Part shown: positions 1 through 8,736 of the stretch, in pieces | Layout: each line of letters starts with the position of its first letter | How positions within the stretch are numbered: the first letter of the stretch is position 1 | Assembly: GCF_000967725.1 (NCBI RefSeq) | Contig: NZ_JXYE01000004.1 | Location: 1-64,000, forward strand | Length of the DNA stretch: 64,000 nucleotides | Reading direction: 5' to 3' | Source of the DNA: Loktanella sp. S4079 | Lineage (GTDB): Bacteria > Pseudomonadota > Alphaproteobacteria > Rhodobacterales > Rhodobacteraceae | Made by a program: the position numbers and the translations under genes | The notes under the pieces: model-generated | What the model saw: the letters and a program-made list of their open reading frames with translations, nothing else | Databases searched by the model: none | Told to the model about the DNA's origin: nothing

Positions 1-332
1 CTACGTGAGGTGAACGCAACTTTTGCGTCATAGCGAAATTCCAAGAATGGTACGCTTCCGTACTCGATATGTACACAAATTCGGTGGCTAATAACGGCGA
101 TTGGGTGCGTATTCTCACCTAACTGACACAACTTTTTCAGTAACGCTGCAGCGCAACCCTAGTAAGATAGCCGTCTAGTAGTTAGAGGTGATTAACGTGA
201 GAAGGCGAGAAGTTCGAAGACCTCAACTATCTCAGCGGTTCGCGCCTTCGGGTAACAATCGCCAAGCTGATTGGCGTGGAACGTCGCTTAACGGGTGTAA
301 TGTTAACCGCCTTCCGGTTGAATGCCCGCTGT
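1..332. other. Gene-poor stretch, probably transposon cargo
   Basis: No convincing gene is seen. The short open frames on the plus strand (for example 188-409) have no recognisable domain and no good ribosome binding site, and overlap the 3' end of the metallophosphoesterase gene. The base composition is mixed. I looked here for a left transposon end starting with TGT and matching the right end near 7822, and found none, so the element that carries the tns genes probably continues to the left of the window. Confidence 0.4.
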
Positions 333-1121
333 TCAAATCTCAAAAATCAGATCTCTTATCCGCGCTGCTGGATCTGCAATTTCGTCGGGATATCCGAGGG
401 ATACATTGATCAGCTGCGTATCGCCAACACTTGAATTTTTACCTCCATGGCAATGCCCGAAGAACCAGCGCTCAGGTCGATGCTTCAGAATAAGCTCACT
501 CAGATCGCTGGCGTATGCTGCGGCAATATTATCGTGCTGGCTATCAAGAGCGGAAGGATGAGGCGCGTGATGGGTTGCCACGAAGGTTTGGCCGTCAAAA
601 TCCTCGGCGAGAGCGCCACTCAGCCAATCGAGTTGATTGCGATGGGCTAAAACTAGGTCGGACGGCCTCAGCTTTCGATATCCCTTGGAAGCGACGCGAA
701 TGTGCCTAAAGTCATTCATTCGCGCGGAGGCGTGACTTTCGTTGATGGTTCTACCTGCTCCCAACTCAAAGTCGGTCCAAAGTGTCGCACAAAGAACACG
801 TGTGCTGCCAAATACGAGCTGCTTCTTTTGCACATACCCGACCCCAAATGCGGATGCGATTTGCTCCAGACGGTCCTCGCCATCGAGGCAAAAATCATAA
901 AAGTCGTGATTGCCTGGGAAAACCGAAACTCTTTCAAGCGGCAGCAGCTTCGACAATCTCTCAAACGCGTACTTCCACCGCACCTTTGGTTTGTTGGTAA
1001 GATCGCCTGCAATCAGTAGGTGGTCGAGCCCGCCAATTTGATCCTCGATGCCTTCAAAAAGATCACGGTCGGCATCCACCCAGAAGTCATCGTGCAAGTC
1101 TGAAAGGAAAAGCAGTTTCAC
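333..1121 (-). CDS. Calcineurin-like metallophosphoesterase
   Basis: A 262-residue protein with the full motif set of the calcineurin-like phosphoesterase superfamily: LSDLHDDF at the N-terminus, AGDLTN near residue 40, PGNHDFYD near 70, THHAPHP near 180 and GHCHGG near 225. These supply the Asp, Asn and His ligands of a two-metal centre, so it should be active; the substrate cannot be told from sequence. No signal peptide or membrane segment is seen. The start is a GTG at 1121, preceded by a good GGGAG ribosome binding site. It lies downstream of and in the same direction as the tns operon, 180 bases after tniQ, which suggests it is cargo of the transposon. It is not closely similar to the other phosphoesterase at 12287. 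Confidence 0.85.
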   Translation of the reverse strand: MKLLFLSDLHDDFWVDADRDLFEGIEDQIGGLDHLLIAGDLTNKPKVRWKYAFERLSKLLPLERVSVFPGNHDFYDFCLDGEDRLEQIASAFGVGYVQKKQLVFGSTRVLCATLWTDFELGAGRTINESHASARMNDFRHIRVASKGYRKLRPSDLVLAHRNQLDWLSGALAEDFDGQTFVATHHAPHPSALDSQHDNIAAAYASDLSELILKHRPERWFFGHCHGGKNSSVGDTQLINVSLGYPDEIADPAARIRDLIFEI

Positions 1122-1301
1122 GTCAATCTCCCAGTGATAGGCGCAGTCCGCTACGGCCGCTTCTACACAACGGCCAATACCTTTTCACGATCATACAGCG
1201 TGCGGACGCACACCTTCGGCATACTGAGTGGCGAGATCCCAATTAAAGCCAGCTCACTGAATAAATCAAACAACCTCGGCAACCTCATTAACAAAAGTGG
1301 G

Positions 1302-3131
1302 TTAAGAAAGCACCTTGTTTAGAACATTTTCGACGTCCCTGCGACGATAGATATTTCGACCATTCTCATTTGACTGATCAAGCGGTTCAATCGACGCCTT
1401 TTTCAGGATGGATTTAAGCCTTTGTGAGCTGCATCCACTCTGCCGCGCCAGATTTCTAAGTGTCACGTAGCGCCTACTGAAGTTGTCCAGATCTTCCTGA
1501 CGCACCACGGACTGAGATTTACGCGAGATTGGTGATCGGCTCTTTCGAAGCGGCAGATACCCACTGTCACAGAGCCATTTGATGACGCAATCATTGACCC
1601 CGAGAAGGCTCTTCAGCTCTTTCTTTGTGAGGCCTTCCACGACCGCAGTGTGCAACTTTGACATGACCTCATCCACATCAACAACAAGGTTTCGATATGT
1701 CCGCTGACCATTGGCAAAACCGACCCAATTCAATCGACCCTCGATGATGAGGGTTACGATCTCACCAGTACTGCATACAGCCTTTCTTGCTGCTGTTTGA
1801 ATATCGGCATGCGTCCGACCCAGATGCCTGACGGGAACCGCCTGCCTTACTAAGCGATGTCGAAATTCCTTCAAAGCGATGAGCGAATATCGCGGCTTAG
1901 CGCGAGCTCCAACTGTGACGGGCACAATGAAACCCCACTTCCGCATAACATCGAACTGGCTGCGCGACATATTAAACACCTTCTGAGCCTGGGGCTGGCC
2001 AACAGAAACGGACGTCTCTTTTAAGAATTCCTCGGCTCCAATCGCGTCAAAGAACCCCACTGCACCATGTTGGGTCTGTCCATCGTCTACTGGTAGAAAT
2101 TTCTCTTCGATCAGCAGTGTCCTCAAACGCTTTGGGTGCAATCCTGTCTCTCGTTGAGCAGATGCCAGCGAATGAACTCGTCGTCTTAGGCATTTCTTTC
2201 CAAGGACCGTTTCATCTGCAGCGATCGGGTAGTTTGAAATGATGTGGTCACGAACGATATCCAACATTTTGTTGTAAGACTGTGGCTTTCCGCTGAATGC
2301 CAACCATTGGTAAAAACGCCCCCAATGGGCCTGCGGCCCGCCTGACGGGACACCTGGGCGGCGCTGAAGGTCTGTAAGCGCGGCGCGAAACGCTTCTTCG
2401 CCTTGCGACGCGACAGAGAATCCAGCTGATCCCGCTGCCAGCCAATCTTCTGCTTGGAATGCTGCCAGATTTGCTGTTGGGCCGCGCATCATAACCGCTC
2501 CGAGCATTTCACAGGTTTTGCTTGCAACCTGAATACTGAACTTATTGAGCCAATTATATTCGATCCGCCCTTGGAATCTGGAGACTAGGTAGCTTTCCAA
2601 ATCCGTAGGGGATCTTCTGGTGCTTGTTTTGTCAGCGCCGGAGATCATTGCGAAATCATCGATAATGCGCCCATGAAAGTCATGGGCATTGCGAGGGCTC
2701 TTCAGGGCGTCGAGGCCCAGCAACGGCCTAGAATGAGCAACGCAGGTTCTCACGCTTGCCATATGCCAGTAGCTTCGGCCATAGGCTCCAAACTCGCCTC
2801 CTGCTTCGATGTCAGCAATGATGCAGGCCGGGCATACGCGTTGAGTAGAACGTAGCAAGGTACGTTTCTCAAAAAACTGGTCTCCAATCGTATGCCCTTC
2901 ACCAGCTCCGCTGCAGACTGCATTTGACTGCAGCAGCTCGCGATCAACATCACCGAGCTCTGAAAGGCGATTAAGCTGGGCTGTTTCACCACGGACCAGT
3001 GCAGGAAACTTAATCTTCACGTCAGTGTAAAAATATTGGGCATACTCTGCTAAGTTTGCCGCAGCCAAACGTGACCCAAATGAGGTCTGTGTCTCAAACG
3101 GCTGTAAGTCGATCAGGAACGGCAATGGCAT
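1302..3131 (-). CDS. TniQ/TnsD-like target-selection protein
   Basis: A 609-residue protein starting at the ATG at 3131, one base after the stop of the tnsC-like gene. The N-terminal half looks like TniQ: a Zn-binding pair CPAC near residue 100 followed by a C-x-x-H (RTCVAHSRPLLG) is the usual pattern. TniQ proteins link the TnsC-type ATPase to the target DNA. At about 600 residues it is longer than a minimal TniQ, closer to TnsD. The C-terminal third has several short stretches that read like helix-turn-helix modules (LTKKELKSLLGVND, TLRNLARQSGCSSQRLK), which fits a sequence-specific DNA-binding targeting subunit. The attachment site it recognises is unknown. The family call is firm, the TnsD-like behaviour is inference. 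Confidence 0.82.
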   Translation of the reverse strand: MPLPFLIDLQPFETQTSFGSRLAAANLAEYAQYFYTDVKIKFPALVRGETAQLNRLSELGDVDRELLQSNAVCSGAGEGHTIGDQFFEKRTLLRSTQRVCPACIIADIEAGGEFGAYGRSYWHMASVRTCVAHSRPLLGLDALKSPRNAHDFHGRIIDDFAMISGADKTSTRRSPTDLESYLVSRFQGRIEYNWLNKFSIQVASKTCEMLGAVMMRGPTANLAAFQAEDWLAAGSAGFSVASQGEEAFRAALTDLQRRPGVPSGGPQAHWGRFYQWLAFSGKPQSYNKMLDIVRDHIISNYPIAADETVLGKKCLRRRVHSLASAQRETGLHPKRLRTLLIEEKFLPVDDGQTQHGAVGFFDAIGAEEFLKETSVSVGQPQAQKVFNMSRSQFDVMRKWGFIVPVTVGARAKPRYSLIALKEFRHRLVRQAVPVRHLGRTHADIQTAARKAVCSTGEIVTLIIEGRLNWVGFANGQRTYRNLVVDVDEVMSKLHTAVVEGLTKKELKSLLGVNDCVIKWLCDSGYLPLRKSRSPISRKSQSVVRQEDLDNFSRRYVTLRNLARQSGCSSQRLKSILKKASIEPLDQSNENGRNIYRRRDVENVLNKVLS

Positions 3132-3132
3132 C

Positions 3133-4149
3133 TCAACTCTCTCCGCCGAGGTTGACGTTGCCATTTGCACCGGAACTCGGGACTACGATATTGAGGTAAT
3201 CGGGAACGATGTAAGGGTTGGCCGCATCAACCAGTTTATACTTCTCCTGGAATCCCGCAGCGAAGTCAGCGACGGTAACCTCCTTGGCTCGGTTTTTGAC
3301 TGCAACGGTCAAACCTCGAATAATTTCCTGAATGGTTTTACCGAAATCACCGCTGGAAGCATGAAGCAGTCTACGGACGAAACTCACTTTTCTCAGATCC
3401 GGGTGCAGGTCAACATCGACCACTGAGGCATAGTGCGAGACGATCGACATCACGTCCGATTTGTGCGTTTCGGCCACCAGTTTTGAACATGAAATTCTCG
3501 TCGTTCGGTTCACCAGTTGATCATCGCGCTGAACCAACGTGTTGAGCTCAGGCATGCCAGCAAGGACCACGCACACTGGCCACTCTTTGTCCTGCAAAAG
3601 AGATTTAAGAGTATTGATCACTTTAGTGATCTCAATGCGGTTCTGATTGATGATAAAGTCCTGCGCTTCATCAATGAATAGAACCAGAACCCCAGATTTC
3701 TTTAGATACTGCCGCACAAGGTTCCAGATGTAGTGGGCTTCCTTGTTGTTGAGGTTAAGAGGATCATCATCGCTTCGATACCCAAGCTCAGCTAAGATAT
3801 TTTGGCCAACCGATTTCAGCGTTGCAGGAGAAGATGCTTTGATTGCACATATGTCAGTTTTGGTTATCCGCTCCACGCCGCGCCTAACAACTCGCTTTGG
3901 CTGAAGATGCGGATGGTGATCCAACACATAGTCGATGACCGTACTTTTCCCTGAGCCCGAATTACCGAAAAGAACAATACCCTCACACTTTCGGCGTTTT
4001 GGGGCAGCAAGCTCGATATCCAGCCGTAAGTCAGACAAAATGGATGTGAATGCCCTTGAAAAGTCTCGATGAAGTTGGTTTTCAACAAAGATGTCGTTGA
4101 GTTTGCGGGTCTCTTTCGAGACCCGCATTGCATTATCAAAATCATCCAT
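3133..4149 (-). CDS. TnsC/TniB-like AAA+ transposition ATPase
   Basis: An ATPase of about 338 residues. Walker A GNSGSGKST lies at about residues 62-70 and Walker B VLVLFIDEAQD near 154-163, with downstream sensor and arginine-rich segments as in the TniB/TnsC family. In Tn7-like and Tn5053-like elements this ATPase forms filaments on DNA and connects the transposase to the TniQ/TnsD target selector. I prefer the ATG at 4149 (MDDFDNAM) because GGGACAGG stands just upstream; an alternative ATG at 4164 is in frame. The gene overlaps the end of tnsB by 8 bases and runs straight into tniQ, so the three are translationally coupled. Confidence 0.88.
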   Translation of the reverse strand: MDDFDNAMRVSKETRKLNDIFVENQLHRDFSRAFTSILSDLRLDIELAAPKRRKCEGIVLFGNSGSGKSTVIDYVLDHHPHLQPKRVVRRGVERITKTDICAIKASSPATLKSVGQNILAELGYRSDDDPLNLNNKEAHYIWNLVRQYLKKSGVLVLFIDEAQDFIINQNRIEITKVINTLKSLLQDKEWPVCVVLAGMPELNTLVQRDDQLVNRTTRISCSKLVAETHKSDVMSIVSHYASVVDVDLHPDLRKVSFVRRLLHASSGDFGKTIQEIIRGLTVAVKNRAKEVTVADFAAGFQEKYKLVDAANPYIVPDYLNIVVPSSGANGNVNLGGES

Positions 4150-6319
4150 TGTGGCCTGTCCCATGAAAAACCAGACCACTTGCCTCAACAATAGTTTCGT
4201 CATCTATGGTTGGGCATTCCGGTTGCTGATCGACCTCGCTGGCTTCAGGAGCTGCTGCCTCAGACACAGCAGAACCCACCTTAAACGAGGTGGCGACGAA
4301 ATGTTTCTCCATCTCCGCCGAGGACAAAGCTTCGGCTTCAAGCCCTAAGAAAACAGATTTCTCAGCCCGGTTTATCTGCTTCGCCGTGCAGCCGAACGGG
4401 GTCATGTCCATCAACAGAAATGGCTCGTTATTCATTGCTCGAATATCTGCCAGCGCCTCCAGAACGACGTGTCGCTTCAGTAGGGATTGATCATGATTGT
4501 GTTGGCGAATGGCCCTCACTCTAGCGATCCAAAGATCCATTCGAATACCATCAAACCCACCACCGACAGCCTTGGCAGGAAACCACATCCCGTCGATCAG
4601 CACGTCAACAGTTCCGATGTTTTCGGGGTTAATCCGCACTTTGACATTGTGTTCATTGTCTGGTCGACGCAGGAACAATTGATCAAGTTGGGCGCATCGA
4701 TACTGAATACCGCACACCAGGACGCCGTTCCCGCGCACCTTTCTGCGCACATTCAGACCGAATATTGCGCGGCGATCCTTTGGCAGCGGCGGCGGACACA
4801 TCGGGTACCGCTGGCTCAATCGATCCCACGCGTTGTTTGGCGTTTCGCCATTCAAGCCCTCATGTGGCCGATTGTGGTAAACATCGACAACAAAACGTAC
4901 CAACATCATCGCGAGCATGTCATCGGTTAACGTTGCCGTTCCCTCAGAATCGAAATCTCCCTTTTCAGCAGGATTTGAAAACACCCTGCCATTGGCCTCT
5001 TGGAACAAGTCGGTATTGAATGTTCCGAACACCCGTTCGATGAACGGGCGCAACCACGGAGTTGCCCCTGCAGGCGTATCGTGCGTGGCGCCCAACGCGG
5101 CCAGAGCTTCCGCAAACTGATACGAAAGAAAGGCCGTTCCTTGGTCCGTCGATACGAAAGACAGCCCGCAATATTTATCCCAGCGGTCTTGCGCACCGGC
5201 TGCGATTGCAATGTCTGTTTTATCTCTCGTTGCCAGTGATAAGCATTTAACGGCTTCTGCGCCGGATGGGTTTTTGCATATATGGATCGCCAAAATGCAC
5301 TTGGTCGTCGCGCAAATCGCAACATACATCCAACGCCGTTGCTTTGGGATTTTCTTGCGTTGTTCTTCTGTCAGGTGCTCCCAGATGAAGGTTGTCGTTG
5401 CCAGTGTCATCAAGTCGATTTTGCCTTCATCGATCTCGACATGCTCACCTGGAAACTGAAGAGGAATCCCTCTTTCAAACAGAGCATATTTCTTGCGAGC
5501 AGCATCGAGCCCCCGACGCTGGCAATAGACATAGAACGCATCCATCTTTTTGATCGCTCGGCGCACGGCGCTGAGTTTTGGGATCTTCCATTCGTGCAGG
5601 CCTGCTTCACGGCGTTCAGCATTGACCTTAGTGAACGCCTCTTCGGTCTCTTCCGCTATTTTCTTTTGGCTCTTTCTGCGACGGGTCGCGTATTCTTGAA
5701 CACACTTTGTCAGCAACGCCACCACTCCGGGTTCAAACCGCTGTGTATAGTTTCCTGACTCGCCAACGCGGCTTCTCAGACCTTCAATGCGAAATCCCGC
5801 ATCTTCATAGTCCCAATACCATCGGAGCAAAGTACGAGCCCCCGGTTCATCCGGAACCTCGCATATCTTTCCAGCCCGCTTGTTCTTGCCGTTACGCTGG
5901 AAAGCTTTCCACTTCTTTGTCACCGATGCCGTGATACTCGGCAGAAGCGCTGCGATTGAGACATCTGTTCGAACAGCCTCTTTCAGTTCAAACGCGCGGT
6001 GTAAATCATCGCAAAAGAGCTTCTTCCAAAACACATCTTTGCGCTCGTCTTCGGGGAGGTCAGCGAACTGCAGGCCATCATCAATTCGCGGTTTCCGTGA
6101 CTTGCGAAGGCTGTAGTCGTCGCGCTTGTAAACCAACCGCTCGGCCTGGCCGAGTTCGTAGATTTCTTCGTGTGAAAATGTCTCAACCACGCGTGGTTCG
6201 GTCACCGTTTCAAGCATGACGCACTTGGCGTCTTGTCTGACAAATCTATAAGCGGTCTGGTCGATTACGAATTTGTCGCCGGTGCAGTAGTTCCAGAAGT
6301 TATGATTGACAAAACTCAT
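4142..6319 (-). CDS. TnsB/TniA-like DDE transposase
   Basis: A 725-residue transposase of the Mu/Tn7/Tn5053 group. The rve-type catalytic core shows Asp297 (HVEIDEGKIDL), Asp392 (STDQGTAF) and Glu428 (RPFIERVFGTF), the expected DDE triad. The region before it (about 60-290) should hold the helix-turn-helix modules that bind the transposon ends, and the region after 480 carries the Mu-type beta-barrel and the C-terminal tail that contacts TnsC. The length suits this family. It starts at the ATG at 6319 with a 4-base overlap (ATGA) on tnsA. No frameshift or missing catalytic residue is seen, so it looks functional. Confidence 0.92.
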   Translation of the reverse strand: MSFVNHNFWNYCTGDKFVIDQTAYRFVRQDAKCVMLETVTEPRVVETFSHEEIYELGQAERLVYKRDDYSLRKSRKPRIDDGLQFADLPEDERKDVFWKKLFCDDLHRAFELKEAVRTDVSIAALLPSITASVTKKWKAFQRNGKNKRAGKICEVPDEPGARTLLRWYWDYEDAGFRIEGLRSRVGESGNYTQRFEPGVVALLTKCVQEYATRRRKSQKKIAEETEEAFTKVNAERREAGLHEWKIPKLSAVRRAIKKMDAFYVYCQRRGLDAARKKYALFERGIPLQFPGEHVEIDEGKIDLMTLATTTFIWEHLTEEQRKKIPKQRRWMYVAICATTKCILAIHICKNPSGAEAVKCLSLATRDKTDIAIAAGAQDRWDKYCGLSFVSTDQGTAFLSYQFAEALAALGATHDTPAGATPWLRPFIERVFGTFNTDLFQEANGRVFSNPAEKGDFDSEGTATLTDDMLAMMLVRFVVDVYHNRPHEGLNGETPNNAWDRLSQRYPMCPPPLPKDRRAIFGLNVRRKVRGNGVLVCGIQYRCAQLDQLFLRRPDNEHNVKVRINPENIGTVDVLIDGMWFPAKAVGGGFDGIRMDLWIARVRAIRQHNHDQSLLKRHVVLEALADIRAMNNEPFLLMDMTPFGCTAKQINRAEKSVFLGLEAEALSSAEMEKHFVATSFKVGSAVSEAAAPEASEVDQQPECPTIDDETIVEASGLVFHGTGHNG

Positions 6320-7008
6320 GACAGTGCCCCCACGCGGACAACTGTGCCGTAGTCGATCAGTCCAGCTGAGACTTGATGAAGGACGCCACGATAGATGGAA
6401 TTTAGGATCGCCCCATAAGCTCTTCCAGCGAGCCCTACAGCGTCAATTAGGTCGCTGATTGTGGTATTCCCATTCAGTTGGCGTATTACCCGCTCAACTG
6501 CTAACTCTGCTTCCTGGTCGGCAATCCTCCGGATGGCATGGTACCGCGAGTTATTGACCTGTTGTTGGCGCGAAATCGTGCGGTCCGTGAACAAGGCGAC
6601 TTCGTTTGCAAATCCTGCAGGGACGCAGGCAGCGATTTGCTGAAGGGTGAGATCAAGCCGGTCTCGTACAGCTGTTTCAAATGGTTTGACGGCAACTGCG
6701 ATTTTGTAGCCGTCTGAACGATGGGCAAGTAAATCGAAAGTGTGCTTCTTCCGGTTACCATCAGCATCCACGTATCCAACTGGGCCAGCCTGCCCAGTAA
6801 CTTTAACAATGCCTGGTTGAGACAGGTAATGCTGAAGCCCTTTTCGCTCCAATATCGCTTCGACCGAAACCACGTGATTGGGGCCCCAACCTTCATTTGG
6901 TAATACCACGTTGCTTGTACCGTGTCCCTTTGTTCGCCGATTGATAGCTCTCGCACCGGGCAGGAAAACGGGTTGAGGAAAGCCTTGGGTAGAAATTATC
7001 GAAGACAT
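6316..7008 (-). CDS. TnsA-like endonuclease subunit
   Basis: A 230-residue protein read from the ATG at 7008, which has a clear AAGGGAG ribosome binding site; a longer frame upstream lacks one. The central segment resembles TnsA: SVEAILERKGL (catalytic Glu region), FDLLAHRSDG (catalytic Asp region) and AVAVKP (the position of the Q/E-V-K motif). TnsA makes the 5' cuts at the transposon ends, allowing cut-and-paste movement. The residue normally Gln or Glu before Val-Lys is Ala here, so nuclease activity may be altered or the alignment may be off by a residue. Position directly before tnsB supports the call. The C-terminal part should be the TnsC-contacting domain. Confidence 0.75.
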   Translation of the reverse strand: MSSIISTQGFPQPVFLPGARAINRRTKGHGTSNVVLPNEGWGPNHVVSVEAILERKGLQHYLSQPGIVKVTGQAGPVGYVDADGNRKKHTFDLLAHRSDGYKIAVAVKPFETAVRDRLDLTLQQIAACVPAGFANEVALFTDRTISRQQQVNNSRYHAIRRIADQEAELAVERVIRQLNGNTTISDLIDAVGLAGRAYGAILNSIYRGVLHQVSAGLIDYGTVVRVGALS

Positions 7009-7185
7009 GCTGTCTCCCTTCTTTTGGTAAAATTGACCAAAAGCCACCTGTCGCTGCCCGAGGTGGAGCTGCGTTAACTTGACTTTTGGCGTTGAAAGAG
7101 GGATCAAAGCAGTGTGATGGGTCGACCAGATTTTTCACAACAGCTTACAAAGGTCGGAGCGCTCCAACGCTTCGGCCTTTGCCTT

Positions 7186-7470
7186 TTACGGAACCCCAGG
7201 AGCTTTGTTGTTCTGAACCTCCTTTTGCAGATTTTCGTGTTGTGATTGATCTGGATGGTCAGCATATCGCGACGGCCATATGGCGGCCGGATCTTCGCCA
7301 AGCTTGGCGGCGATAGCGCCCTGAATTCGTTTGCTTTTAATAACCCCCGAACAGCAGTTTGAGACGGCCCCAGTATTGATTTTGAGCTCCGCCGCGATGC
7401 TACTAAAGCTATGTCCGAGCAGCCGAAGCCGGTACTTCAGGTTTTCTCTCAAGGCCACTTCTTTTTGCAT
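7186..7470 (-). CDS. Ner/Nlp-like winged-helix DNA-binding regulator
   Basis: A 94-residue basic protein. Residues 10-70 follow the Ner/Nlp (SfsB-like) family: LKYRLRLLGHSFSSIAAEL, then a recognition helix segment (NTGAVSNCC) and the typical ending IAAKLGEDPAAIWPSRY. Ner of phage Mu represses early transposition genes. Here it is the first gene of the tns operon, about 180 bases before tnsA on the same strand, so it probably represses transposition genes by binding near its own promoter. A 14-base palindrome sits 28 bases upstream of its start. The C-terminal 20 residues are polar and unrelated to the domain. Confidence 0.82.
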   Translation of the reverse strand: MQKEVALRENLKYRLRLLGHSFSSIAAELKINTGAVSNCCSGVIKSKRIQGAIAAKLGEDPAAIWPSRYADHPDQSQHENLQKEVQNNKAPGVP

Positions 7471-7497
7471 CGCTTCGACACCAAACCGCTAGATGTA

Positions 7498-7511
7498 GTA
7501 TGATTTCATAC
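7498..7511. promoter_or_regulatory. Palindrome, candidate operator of the Ner-like regulator
   Basis: The sequence GTATGA-TT-TCATAC is a perfect inverted repeat of two 6-base arms with a 2-base centre. It lies 28 bases upstream of the Ner-like start codon, where a repressor would block the tns operon promoter. The role is inferred from position and symmetry. Confidence 0.45.
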
Positions 7512-7625
7512 CGATCTCTATGCGGGTGATTCTCGGCTGGCAAGAGGCGGGAATCATCGAACAGGCAAGATTTTCCCACATGGCAGACATGGAACTGATT
7601 GTTGAAAAAATATCTTTTGATTCAG

Positions 7626-7822
7626 TGTCTTCGCGACTTTCCCAAGGGTAGTTTTAATAATTAACTTCAGAAACGTCACCAATTGCCAAGGAAATCTAAC
7701 AGTTAAATATCAGAATTGCGTTCTAACGTTAAATTGGGGCTACCGATCAGTCACACCGAATTTCAAATGCTTCATGTATGAAACACGGCCCTAGTGAAGT
7801 TAAGTTGCCCGAAAGTGCGACA
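7626..7822. repeat. Probable transposon right end with TGTC inverted repeats
   Basis: Going left, the segment ends in TGTCGCACTTTCGGG (minus strand, from 7822) followed by TTAACTTCAC. Going right from 7626 it begins TGTCTTCGCGACTTTCCC and later TTAACTTCAG. So both edges share TGTC, an ACTTTC block and TTAACTTCA in inverted orientation. The interior is AT-rich. TGTC-type termini are common in Tn7-like and Tn5053-like elements, and tnsA normally lies near the right end. The edge at 7822 is the best candidate for the right end of the element; the inward copy at 7626 means the segment could also be a small non-autonomous derivative. The flanks TTCAG and ATTCG are not an exact 5-base duplication. 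Confidence 0.45.
7695..7734. repeat. Pair of direct repeats in the transposon end
   Basis: TCTAACAGTTAAAT at 7695-7708 recurs as TCTAACGTTAAAT at 7722-7734, each preceded by AATTGC at slightly different spacing. Repeats of this kind near an end fit binding sites for the TnsB-like transposase, but this is inference. Confidence 0.4.
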
Positions 7823-7993
7823 ATTCGACTCACCACACATCAAGTACGTCCGGCGCCGCTTTCGAAGCGCATGACGGCCCATAGCCGCCGTTGACCATGT
7901 CTTCCAGATGCTGCGGTGCGGCCTGCCAGACCAGCCATTCGCTGCAACTGCGAAATCAGGTGATCCGCGAATTCACAAAATGCCGGGGTGGTT

Positions 7994-8131
7994 TCAACTG
8001 ATCGCTGCAACACGTGCTTCAAATTTCTTAGCAGGGGTTTGGTATTGCAAGGTCTTTCTAGGTCGCTCGTCAAGCTGGCGGGCGACGGCGCTGAGTTTGG
8101 CTTGGCTAAAGCCTGATATATCAGTGCCTTT
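7994..8131 (-). pseudogene. C-terminal remnant of an IS30-family transposase
   Basis: Reading down from 8131 the minus strand gives KGTDISGFSQAKLSAVAR, then QLDERPRKTLQYQTPAKK and ends FEARVAAIS plus a stop at 7994. The block LDERPRKTL-YQTPA is the hallmark C-terminus of IS30-like transposases. About 45 residues remain; the catalytic core is missing. The frame stops matching exactly where the inverted IS1182-like remnant begins, so one element was broken by, or inserted into, the other. Confidence 0.8.
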
Positions 8132-8281
8132 GACCTATACATTTTCCCGGGCGGCAAAGAGCTCAAGCAATACCGCCGTGCCTATAAAACGCCGCGAACG
8201 GGCGCAAACCAGGATGAGGCGTTGCGTTATTGCGCGCGCAAAGCAGACTGTGGCGCGTGTGCCCTAACTGTCTGTGATGCT
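8132..8281 (+). pseudogene. Internal remnant of an IS1182-like transposase
   Basis: From 8132 the plus strand reads DLYIFPGGKELKQYRRAY, then KTPRTGANQDEALRYCARK and ADCGACAL. The pattern of a Y-x-C/F-P-x-G-K-x-L block, an YRR segment and a C-x-x-C cluster is typical of the DDE_Tnp_1/IS1182 group just before the last catalytic region. About 50 residues are left, with no start and with unrelated sequence after about 8281. It is head to head with the IS30-like remnant. Confidence 0.75.
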
Positions 8282-8443
8282 GACTCTAGCATTCAGACTG
8301 CTGTGGTGCACAAGTTGAACGATACCGCCAGCTTTCAAGACCGTACAATCCGGGCTCAGCTTGGGCTTGCAGGAAATCCTAAAGACTTGCCTCTCTTCCA
8401 AATGGCGATCGATCCTCCCGATCAAATTTACACCTACGAATAG

Positions 8444-8736
8444 TGGCGTAATCTTTCTGCACTTCCGCCTATCTTTTCCGCACGCTCGTGCGAACTAGGA
8501 ATCGCGTTATTCCTAACATGTCGGGAATGGGAGTGGAGATGGACCATGGCACGGTTTCAAACCGTACGCCGAATTCGGCTTGAGGCTATCTATATCTTCA
8601 CAGACCTCCACTTAAGCCGTGGAGCACCACACTAACTCAAAACGCGATACAATTGACCGATCTGCCACTTGCGCGTGCATCAAGTCGGACCTAAACTGAA
8701 AAACAAGAATAGCTACTGAAGGCACTAGCTGGCACT
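8444..8736. other. Intergenic region upstream of the first Hint gene
   Basis: No gene is seen. It separates the insertion-sequence remnants from the Hint-domain gene and probably holds that gene's promoter. No strong hairpin or known regulatory motif was recognised. Confidence 0.4.

Noticed and set aside
188..409. 73-codon open frame at the left edge
   Set aside because: No domain, no ribosome binding site, and it overlaps the end of the metallophosphoesterase gene on the other strand.
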